From Competibacter_A sp003527885 (lineage in GTDB: Bacteria > Pseudomonadota > Gammaproteobacteria > Competibacterales > Competibacteraceae), in the NCBI GenBank assembly GCA_035442025.1, contig DAORPQ010000132.1, forward strand, positions 1-5,021: DNA of 5,021 bases. The letters run 5' to 3'. Shown here in pieces: positions 1 through 4,758 of the stretch. How positions within the stretch are numbered: position 1 is the first letter of the stretch; every line of letters starts with the position of its first letter. Made by a program: the position numbers and the translations under genes. The notes under the pieces were generated by a model. That model did not search any database and was not told where the DNA came from. It was given only the letters and a program-made list of their open reading frames with translations.

Positions 1-55
1 CATTACGTCCCATAAACGGGGACATTACGTCCCATAAACGGGGACATTACGTCCC
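1..55. repeat. 22-bp tandem repeat, about 2.5 copies
   Basis: Two identical 22-bp units lie at 1-22 and 23-44. A partial third at 45-55 diverges after CATTACGTCCC. Each junction contains a short inverted repeat, GGGAC-ATTAC-GTCCC, at 19-33 and 41-55. The array probably continues to the left of the window. GGGGAC-type repeats of this style are often seen beside REP-associated (IS200-like, Y1) transposase genes in proteobacteria, but no transposase is visible here, so that link is inference. Confidence 0.85.
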
Positions 56-98
56 TTAATATATTGATTTTTAAAGTAAATTTTCAACCTAAACATTC

Positions 99-140
99 TT
101 TAAACGTTTCTTTTAAACGTCTTTAAACGTTTTTAAACGA
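99..140. repeat. Four TTTAAACG boxes, helically phased
   Basis: TTTAAACGT occurs at 99-107, 112-120 and 122-130, with TTTAAACGA at 132-140. Start-to-start spacing is 13, 10 and 10 bp, so the last three boxes lie on the same face of the helix. Two of them extend into the perfect palindrome AAACGTTT, at 102-109 and 125-132. This arrangement suits cooperative protein binding, but an AT-rich simple repeat is the alternative. No function is assigned. Confidence 0.7.
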
Positions 141-170
141 GCGTCGTCGCCGTTTTTTCCAAGTTTTCAA

Positions 171-198
171 AACCGATTAAAATAATCAAGAATCGGTT
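171..198. repeat. Inverted repeat, 8-bp arms
   Basis: AACCGATT at 171-178 pairs perfectly with AATCGGTT at 191-198 around a 12-nt AT-rich loop. No T-run follows on the + strand, so it does not look like a terminator in that direction. It could be an operator, or the remnant of a terminator for a gene to the left; neither is supported further. Confidence 0.6.
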
Positions 199-301
199 CC
201 AGGGATGAACTCCCAAGGTCCCCAAAAACGGTGAATCCCCGACGACCGATACCGTCCGAAAACCGGCGGTCAGGAAAAAGTTTTCTTGTTGCATCCAAAG
301 C

Positions 302-334
302 CGGCCCGATCCCGTAAGCAATCATGTCGGGCCG
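302..334. promoter_or_regulatory. Inverted repeat in the bufA upstream region
   Basis: CGGCCCGA at 302-309 and TCGGGCCG at 327-334 are perfect 8-bp arms around a 17-nt spacer, 48 bp before the bufA start codon. The left arm overlaps the word GCCCGATCCCG (304-314) that recurs before the sigma gene. It could be an operator for a dimeric regulator or a hairpin in the bufA leader transcript. No T-run follows, so a terminator is unlikely. Confidence 0.45.
304..314 (+). promoter_or_regulatory. Shared 11-bp box upstream of bufA
   Basis: GCCCGATCCCG here is identical to 2387-2397 upstream of the ECF sigma gene. A GTC trinucleotide, typical of the -10 region of many ECF promoters, starts 11 nt after the box here and 10 nt after it in the second copy. 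Both copies sit 40-70 bp before a start codon. This is a candidate control element for the regulon of the linked sigma factor. It does not match the classic GGAAC -35 of RpoE-like sigmas, and GC bias could produce it by chance. Confidence 0.3.
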
Positions 335-368
335 AGCGGTTCGGTCCGCATCACAACCCCTTAACCTT

Positions 369-374
369 GAGGAA
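369..374 (+). promoter_or_regulatory. bufA ribosome binding site
   Basis: GAGGAA lies 7 nt before the ATG at 382. It selects this start over the in-frame upstream TTG at 286, whose extension would place a charged stretch ahead of an otherwise normal signal peptide. Confidence 0.8.
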
Positions 375-381
375 CACTGTC

Positions 382-672
382 ATGACCAAGACCGCCTTGA
401 ACCACCTCACACTCGCCGCCGCCGTCGCTGGAGCCCTGAGCTTGGTGGCGAGCCCGGCGTTCGCCGCCAAGGAAAATCAGGACAAGTGCTACGGCGTCGC
501 CAAGGCCGGCGAGAACGATTGCGCCAGCGCCGCCGGCACGCACGATTGTTCCGGTCACTCCAAAACCAGCTATGACGGCCAGGAATGGAAATACGTCGCG
601 AAAGGCACCTGTGAAAAGATGGGCGGCCAGCTGAAAGCGTTCAAGGGGCAGGGTAAACCCGCCTCCAGTTGA
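382..672 (+). CDS. bufA1: DUF2282 bufferin precursor (BufA1-type), secreted
   Basis: A 96-residue precursor of a ribosomally made, post-translationally modified peptide. An N-terminal signal peptide (residues 1-28, hydrophobic LTLAAAVAGALSLVA core, AFA-A cleavage site) directs it to the periplasm. The mature part holds four cysteines: C36 in KCYGVAKAGENDC, C47 at the end of that motif, C56 in HDCSGH and C77 in GTCEKMGG. This is the DUF2282 pattern. In described bufferins an MNIO enzyme converts cysteines into thiooxazoles and the product binds copper in the periplasm; that role is taken from the family, not shown here. The signal peptide appears to serve as leader, as there is no separate leader region. 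The tail is Lys/Gly rich. A GAGGAA Shine-Dalgarno sets the ATG. The stop overlaps the putative bufB start, implying a single transcript. Family assignment is firm; the copper role is inferred. Confidence 0.92.
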   Translation: MTKTALNHLTLAAAVAGALSLVASPAFAAKENQDKCYGVAKAGENDCASAAGTHDCSGHSKTSYDGQEWKYVAKGTCEKMGGQLKAFKGQGKPASS

Positions 673-1541
673 AGGGTGTGATCGAAACTCGCGGTTGCGC
701 TACCCTCCCCGCTCGCGCGGGGATCGGATTGCGCCACCCTCATCTGTCGGACTTTCTGGCCGCGTCGCAACCGGCGGCGTGGCTGGAGGTTCACAGCGAA
801 AACTATCTGGCGCCCGGCGGCCCGCGCGTGGCCGCCTTGGAGCGGCTGCGCGGCGATTATCCGCTGAGCTGTCACGGGGTGGGTTTGTCGCTGGGCTCGG
901 CGGGCGGGCTGGACCGGGCGCACCTGGCGCGGTTGCGGGCGCTGTACGATCGGCTGGAGCCGGCGTTGATTTCCGAGCATCTGGCGTGGTCCACGGCGCC
1001 GGATGGCGTCTTTCTGGCCGACTTGCTGCCCTTGCCCTACACCCGCGAGGCGCTGGCTGTGGTAGCGGCGAACATCGATTTCGCCCAAGAAGCGTTCGGC
1101 CGGCGTTTGTTGGTGGAAAATCCGTCCACCTACCTGCGATTTTGTGAGGCGGGTTGGGACGAGGCCGAATTTCTGGGAGAGTTAGCGCGCCGCACCGGCT
1201 GCGGCCTGCTGCTGGACGTGAACAACCTGTATGTCAGCGCGCGCAATCACGGTTCTGATCCCCTTGCGCCGTTAGACCGGTTACCGCTGGCGGCGGTGGA
1301 GGAAATCCATATCGCGGGCCATGCGCGGGTCGCGACCGCGTTCGGCGAGTTGCTGATCGACGATCACGGCTCGGCGGTGATCGAACCCGTTTGGCAATTG
1401 CTGGCGGCCACGCTGGCGCGCGCCGGCCCTAAGCCGGTGCTGGTGGAATGGGACACCGACATTCCGGCCTTGCCGGTGTTGCTGGCCGAGGCCGAGCGGG
1501 CCGAAACCTGTCTGCGCGAGGCGGGCGATGCGGCTGGCTGA
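669..1541 (+). CDS. bufB: DUF692 multinuclear non-heme iron oxidase (MNIO), BufB
   Basis: A cytoplasmic TIM-barrel iron enzyme expected to oxidise cysteines of the BufA precursor, as MbnB and TglH act on their own peptides. Family motifs run in order: PARAGIGLRHPH (14-25), EVHSENY (40-46), CHGVGLSLGS (68-77), SEHLAWS (102-108), ENPSTY (150-155), LLDVNN (181-186), EIHIAGH (212-218), DDHG (231-234) and VEWDTDIP (259-266). The His, Glu, Asp and Asn residues in these blocks are the likely iron ligands and none appears lost. The length (290 aa) is normal. There is no ATG at the 5' end. The start is either TTG 669, which overlaps the bufA stop as TTGA, or GTG 678; neither has a well-placed Shine-Dalgarno, so translation probably depends on reinitiation after bufA. 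The 3' end overlaps bufC by 14 nt. Family identity is very secure; the start is not. Confidence 0.94.
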   Translation: MKGVIETRGCATLPARAGIGLRHPHLSDFLAASQPAAWLEVHSENYLAPGGPRVAALERLRGDYPLSCHGVGLSLGSAGGLDRAHLARLRALYDRLEPALISEHLAWSTAPDGVFLADLLPLPYTREALAVVAANIDFAQEAFGRRLLVENPSTYLRFCEAGWDEAEFLGELARRTGCGLLLDVNNLYVSARNHGSDPLAPLDRLPLAAVEEIHIAGHARVATAFGELLIDDHGSAVIEPVWQLLAATLARAGPKPVLVEWDTDIPALPVLLAEAERAETCLREAGDAAG

Positions 1542-2319
1542 ACTGCAAGAGCGCTTCGCTAGGACCGTGCTGGCGGGCGGTTCGGAGCGGGAATTGCTGG
1601 CGCTGCTGACCGATCCGGCCGACCAGCGCGAACGGCGGCTGGCGGTCAATCGCAACAACGTCCGCCACGCGCTGCTGAGCGTACTGGAAGCGGCGTTTCC
1701 CGTGGTCCGGCAATTGGTCGGCGTCGAGTGCTTTACCGCCACCGCGCTGGCGTTCGTGGCCCGCCATCCGCCCCGTCGGCCGGTGCTGTACGAATACGGC
1801 GGCCATTTGCCAGGGTTTCTGGCGGACTTTCAACCTTTGGCGGAATTGCCGTGGCTGGCGGATGTCGCCCGGCTGGAATGGGCGCGCAACGAAGCCTTGT
1901 TCGCGGCCGAGCGGGAGCCGCTGACGCCCGCCCAGCTCGCCGCCGCGCCGCCGGCTCGCTTGGGCGAGCTCCATTTGAGGCCGCACCCTTCCGCCCGTTT
2001 GCTGGAATCGCCCTGGCCGATTCACGCCATCTGGCACGCGCACCAGCCCGCCGGCGAACCGTTGGAAGCGGTCGATCTCAGCCGCGCCGAATCCGTGCTG
2101 GTATGGCGGCAAAAAGGGGCGGTGCGCCAGCGGTCGTTGGCCGCTGGAGAATTTGCTTTGCTGGCTGCGTTCGCGGAAAACCGTCGGCTGGCCGAGGCGG
2201 TGGAGATAGCCGCCGGGCGGGATTCGATGTTCGATTTCCCGGCCGCGCTCGCGCGGCTCCTCGGCGACGAGCTGTTGGTGTTATCGGTCCGGGAGGAGGG
2301 CTACGGTGTCAACGGTTGA
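1528..2319 (+). CDS. bufC: DUF2063 bufferin partner protein, BufC
   Basis: A 263-residue protein of the DUF2063 (putative DNA-binding domain) family that accompanies MNIO enzymes. In bufferin systems it is thought to help the MNIO recognise its precursor; the DNA-binding label in databases is historical. The N-terminal helical domain shows NRNNVRHALL (41-50) and AFPVVRQLVG (56-65), followed by YEYGGHLPGFL (88-98) and LADVARLEWARNEA (110-123), the signature blocks of the family. The C-terminal half (about 145-255) is the more variable domain, expected to resemble RiPP recognition elements. No signal peptide or membrane segment is seen, so it should act with BufB in the cytoplasm. The ATG lies inside the 3' end of bufB, 6 nt after GAGG (1518-1521), so the two are translationally coupled. 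No DoxX-like fourth gene follows. Confidence 0.9.
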   Translation: MRLAELQERFARTVLAGGSERELLALLTDPADQRERRLAVNRNNVRHALLSVLEAAFPVVRQLVGVECFTATALAFVARHPPRRPVLYEYGGHLPGFLADFQPLAELPWLADVARLEWARNEALFAAEREPLTPAQLAAAPPARLGELHLRPHPSARLLESPWPIHAIWHAHQPAGEPLEAVDLSRAESVLVWRQKGAVRQRSLAAGEFALLAAFAENRRLAEAVEIAAGRDSMFDFPAALARLLGDELLVLSVREEGYGVNG

Positions 2320-2386
2320 ACGCGGCGCGGACGCTTCGCCGGGACGGCGGCCGCGGCGGGCGATCGCGGGAATTGGCGCTGAGCGC

Positions 2387-2397
2387 GCCCGATCCCG
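2387..2397 (+). promoter_or_regulatory. Shared 11-bp box upstream of the sigma gene
   Basis: This is the second copy of GCCCGATCCCG (first at 304-314), 41 bp before the sigma start codon and followed by GTC at 2408-2410. It lies in the 118-bp gap after bufC. If real, it would let the sigma factor activate both its own gene and bufABC. A TATACT sequence at 2400-2405 overlaps the same area and could instead be a sigma70 -10 element, but it has no fitting -35. Confidence 0.3.
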
Positions 2398-2437
2398 CCT
2401 ATACTGCGTCCTTCGACCCACTGTTCGAGCACTCTCG

Positions 2438-2995
2438 ATGGCTTCTCACGACTTGCTGGCCGACCTGCTCGCCCGCTGTGCCTTGCGCGATCGTCGCGCC
2501 TTTGAAACGCTCTACCAGCAAACCTCGCCCATTCTGTACGGCCTGTTGTTGAAGCTGACACGCGACCGGGACTCGGCGGCCGATCTGTTGCAGGAGGGCT
2601 TCGTGCGCATCTGGCAGCGCGCGGGGGACTATCGGCCCCAACTCGGTCAGCCGATCACCTGGATGGGCAGCATCGTTCGCCACCTGAGCATCGACCGGTT
2701 GCGACGGGGCGAGCATCGCCACCGCATCGAACTGGATGACGAGGCTTGGTTGCGGGTGGCCGACGCGGGCTTAAGTCCCGAAGAGGAAGCGCACGTCCAG
2801 CAAGGCGACAGCGCGCTGGCCCGCTGTTTGGAGGCTTTGGAGCCGGAGCCGCGCCGCGCCGTGTTGCTGGCCTATTTCGAGGGCCTGACCCACGACGCGA
2901 TCGCCCGGTCGCTCGACCGGCCGCTGGGAACGGTCAAGGCCTGGGTGCGGCGCAGTTTGCAACGCCTGAAAACCTGCTTGGGGGAAGCGTCATGA
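2438..2995 (+). CDS. ECF-family RNA polymerase sigma factor
   Basis: A 185-residue extracytoplasmic-function sigma factor. The sigma2 domain spans about residues 21-90, with AFETLYQQTSPILYGLLLKL, then DSAADLLQEGFVRIWQ for core binding, and PITWMGSIVRHLSIDRLRR for -10 recognition. Sigma4 spans about 128-180, with LEPEPRRAVLLAYFEGLTHDAIARSL and the helix-turn-helix LGTVKAWVRRSLQRLK that reads the -35. The ATG is preferred over in-frame GTG 2306: the extra 44 residues are Arg/Ala/Gly rich and unlike any sigma domain, and they would overlap bufC. The Shine-Dalgarno is poor (GAGC at 2427-2430). The stop overlaps the next start as ATGA, typical of a sigma/anti-sigma pair. The sequence most resembles sigma factors paired with RskA-like anti-sigmas. 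Likely targets are its own operon and bufABC, by position only. Confidence 0.93.
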   Translation: MASHDLLADLLARCALRDRRAFETLYQQTSPILYGLLLKLTRDRDSAADLLQEGFVRIWQRAGDYRPQLGQPITWMGSIVRHLSIDRLRRGEHRHRIELDDEAWLRVADAGLSPEEEAHVQQGDSALARCLEALEPEPRRAVLLAYFEGLTHDAIARSLDRPLGTVKAWVRRSLQRLKTCLGEAS

Positions 2996-3666
2996 ATTAC
3001 CCGCATTCCCTGTGGCGCGACCGGTTGGCCGCCGAGTATGTGCTGGGTACGTTGCACGGGTCCGCCCGCCGCCGCTTCGAACGCTTACTGCCGGCGCATC
3101 CGGCCCTACAGCGGGTGGTGGCCGACTGGGAGCGTCGCTTGAACCGATTGACGGCCGCCAGCCCTCCGGCGTCACCGCCGCCGGAGGTTTGGGACGCCCT
3201 CCAACATCGGTTATTCGCCGCCGAACCGCGCCGGTCGTGGTGGGACAGCCTGAGGTTTTGGCGCGGCTTGGCGGCGGTTGGGGTGCTGGCGGCGGTCGTC
3301 GCCCTGACGCCGCGGCTGGTAATGGCGCCACTCGATGCGGATATGAGCTTTGCGGCCATTCGCGGCAAGCAACGGGAGCTGTTATGGACGGTGGCGCGGG
3401 CGGACGACGGTCGCTTGCACGTCAGCAACCTGCGGCCGATGGCGATGCCTCCCGACCAACGCTGTTTTCTGTGGCTGAAGCCTGCCGACTCGCCGCCGAT
3501 GATGCTCGGTGTCTTGCCGGACGACGGCAGCGCCCGCACCTTGCCGATGCCGGCGGGCGTGCCGGAGGCGGTACGAGGCGAACTTTGGGTCACCATGCAG
3601 CCGATGGCGCCCAGACCGACACCGCCGCTCGAACCGCTGTATCAGACCCGCTGGAAGGCGATTTAA
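2992..3666 (+). CDS. RskA-like membrane anti-sigma factor
   Basis: A 224-residue single-pass membrane protein expected to hold the upstream ECF sigma inactive until a periplasmic signal releases it. The cytoplasmic domain (1-90) has LAAEYVLGTLHGSARRRFER (12-31) and ADWERRLNRL (44-53), typical of proteobacterial RskA-like proteins. It has no cysteines, so it is not a zinc-binding (ZAS) anti-sigma. A Pro-rich linker (58-65) and WWDSLRFWRG lead to one transmembrane helix at about 91-112. The periplasmic RskA C-terminal domain (113-224) contains LLWTVARADDGRLHVSNLRPM and ends in the family-like LWVTMQPMAPRPTPPLEPLY. This domain is unusually rich in methionine (M118, M150, M152, M170, M171, M186, M202, M205) and has C158 and H143. 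Its start overlaps the sigma stop by ATGA, ensuring coupled production. The inducing signal is unknown. Confidence 0.88.
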   Translation: MNYPHSLWRDRLAAEYVLGTLHGSARRRFERLLPAHPALQRVVADWERRLNRLTAASPPASPPPEVWDALQHRLFAAEPRRSWWDSLRFWRGLAAVGVLAAVVALTPRLVMAPLDADMSFAAIRGKQRELLWTVARADDGRLHVSNLRPMAMPPDQRCFLWLKPADSPPMMLGVLPDDGSARTLPMPAGVPEAVRGELWVTMQPMAPRPTPPLEPLYQTRWKAI

Positions 3667-3710
3667 GCGATTTTCAGGCCGACCCGCTACCTGGGTATGG
3701 AAAATCCGTT

Positions 3711-3742
3711 AAAACGCCTGTACGGGCTTCTGGCGCGGTTTT
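3711..3742 (+). terminator. Possible terminator after the anti-sigma gene
   Basis: CGCC at 3715-3718 pairs with GGCG at 3732-3735, flanked by AAAAC (3711-3715) and GTTTT (3738-3742), about 45 bp after the anti-sigma stop. The stem is short and interrupted and the T-run has only four bases. A preceding weak hairpin, GATTTTC (3669-3675) with GAAAATC (3700-3706), lies just beyond the stop. Position favours transcription ending here, but the structure is weak. Confidence 0.3.
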
Positions 3743-3861
3743 AAAGGCGGTTTCGAGTGGGGTTTGAAAAGAACAGAAAAGCGTCGATCTACCACAATCG
3801 CGCGAAACCCACTACGCTGCTGGCAGTTTTTGCGGCTACGGCCAAGCGCCGTTCCCCTAGA

Positions 3862-3884
3862 TTTCAACCCCGAAATGGTTGAAA
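3862..3884. promoter_or_regulatory. Inverted repeat upstream of the dioxygenase gene
   Basis: TTTCAACC (3862-3869) and GGTTGAAA (3877-3884) form perfect 8-bp arms around a 7-nt spacer, 39 bp before the dioxygenase start codon. No T-run follows, so it reads as an operator rather than a terminator. The size suits a TetR-, MarR- or LysR-type dimer site. No regulator gene is visible beside it. Confidence 0.45.
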
Positions 3885-3923
3885 AAGCCGTGAACTTAAA
3901 CCCCTCTGTCACGGAGCGCTTCG

Positions 3924-4730
3924 ATGTCCGGTCCCGACGCCTTCGCCAATCTCCCCGCCACGCCCCGGATGCCGGCGCTGTTCGTCGGCCACGGTACCCC
4001 GATGAACGCCATCAAGGACAACCGCTTCAGCCGAACTTGGCGCGAAATCGGTAGGACGCTGCCCAGGCCCCACGCCATTTTGTGCGTGTCCGCGCACTGG
4101 GTGACCCGTGGAACGGCGCTTGTCCACGTCGGCCAGCAACCGAAAACCATCCACGACTTCGGCGGCTTCCCGGCCGAGTTGTACGCCCAGCAATACCCCG
4201 CTCCCGGCGCGCCGGAGGCGGCGAAAGCGGTGATCGATCTGGTGCAGTCGGTGCCGGTACAAGCCGATACCGAATGGGGGTTGGATCACGGCGCTTGGTC
4301 GGTTCTGGTGCACTGGTTTCCGGCGGCGGATATTCCCACGTTTCAACTGTCGCTCGATTTATCCCGGTCACCGGCGGAACACTTCGATCTGGCGCGCGAA
4401 CTCAAGCCGCTGCGGGACAAGGGCGTGTTGATCGTCGGCAGCGGCAACATCGTCCACAACCTGCGCGCCATGTGGCCGGACACACCACCTTACAGCTGGG
4501 CCGAAGCCTTCGACGCCGATCTGACCACCAAATTGGAAGCGGGGGATTTTCGAGCCGCCGCCGACTATCAGGCGCTGGGTGAGATCGCACGACTTTCTCA
4601 TCCCACGGTCGAACATTACTTGCCGGTGCTCTATCCGCTCGGGGCGGCCGATGAAAAAGACCGGCTAGAATTTTTCAATGTCGGCTTCGATCTGGCGTCG
4701 CTGTCGATGCGCTCTTTCATCTTGCGGTAG
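3924..4730 (+). CDS. ygiD: YgiD/DODA-family extradiol ring-cleavage dioxygenase (LigB-type)
   Basis: A 268-residue class III extradiol dioxygenase homologous to E. coli YgiD and plant 4,5-DOPA dioxygenase. It would be a cytoplasmic metal enzyme opening a catecholic ring with O2; the native bacterial substrate is unclear. Key blocks are PALFVGHGTPMNAI (17-30, H23), ILCVSAHWVTRG (52-63, H58), HDFGGFP (77-83), WGLDHGAWSVL (118-128, H122), LIVGSGNIVHNL (169-180, H178) and HPTVEHYLPVLYPLGA (226-241, H231). H23, H58 and H231 are the expected metal ligands and H122/H178 likely active-site histidines, all present. The protein ends normally in MRSFILR. GGAG (3913-3916) lies 7 nt before the ATG. The FMN reductase gene follows after 28 bp, probably as an operon. 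The family is certain; the exact substrate is not. Confidence 0.93.
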   Translation: MSGPDAFANLPATPRMPALFVGHGTPMNAIKDNRFSRTWREIGRTLPRPHAILCVSAHWVTRGTALVHVGQQPKTIHDFGGFPAELYAQQYPAPGAPEAAKAVIDLVQSVPVQADTEWGLDHGAWSVLVHWFPAADIPTFQLSLDLSRSPAEHFDLARELKPLRDKGVLIVGSGNIVHNLRAMWPDTPPYSWAEAFDADLTTKLEAGDFRAAADYQALGEIARLSHPTVEHYLPVLYPLGAADEKDRLEFFNVGFDLASLSMRSFILR

Positions 4731-4758
4731 CGCCCCCATCACCCCTTAGGAGATCGTT

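Larger units (their letters stand above)
1..381. other. Gene-free leader upstream of bufA
   Basis: No convincing coding region is seen on either strand. The left half, to about 190, is AT-rich with T and A runs, unlike the GC-rich genes that follow. It contains, in order, a 22-bp tandem repeat, a set of TTTAAACG boxes, an 8-bp inverted repeat at 171-198, a second 8-bp inverted repeat at 302-334, and the bufA ribosome binding site. I found no sigma70 promoter with a good -35/-10 pair. If the cassette is transcribed from here, its promoter may be of the ECF type. Confidence 0.7.

Noticed and set aside
1..140. CRISPR array
   Set aside because: The repeats are directly adjacent or 10-13 bp apart, with no unique spacers of CRISPR length and no cas gene.
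133..321. 62-codon open frame on the - strand in the leader
   Set aside because: It has no recognisable domain or clear ribosome binding site, and it crosses both inverted repeats. It is better explained as chance in a gene-free region.
286..381. N-terminal extension of bufA from TTG 286
   Set aside because: It would put 32 mostly polar and charged residues before a complete signal peptide, and GAGGAA clearly marks ATG 382.
570..1088. 172-codon - strand open frame over bufA and bufB
   Set aside because: It is antisense to two well-conserved genes, rich in Arg and Gln, and matches no family. It is a GC-rich shadow frame.
1429..2112. 227-codon - strand open frame over bufB and bufC
   Set aside because: It is long, but Arg/Gln/Pro-rich and domain-free, lying opposite the conserved DUF2063 motifs.
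2323..2341. CGGCG/CGCCG hairpin just after bufC as a terminator
   Set aside because: It has only a 5-bp stem and no T-run follows, so read-through into the sigma gene remains possible.
2400..2405. TATACT as a sigma70 -10 for the sigma gene
   Set aside because: The nearest -35-like TTGGCG (2373-2378) is 21 bp away and there is no extended -10 TG, so I did not list it as a promoter.
2306..2437. Extended sigma start at GTG 2306
   Set aside because: The added 44 residues do not resemble any sigma region and would overlap bufC; ATG 2438 gives the usual ECF length.
2746..2991. Extended anti-sigma start at GTG 2746
   Set aside because: It would run through the conserved sigma4 domain in another frame; the ATGA overlap at 2992 is the standard arrangement.
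3764..4054. 96-codon + strand open frame in the gap before the dioxygenase
   Set aside because: It overlaps the dioxygenase start by 131 nt in another frame, has no Shine-Dalgarno and shows no family resemblance.
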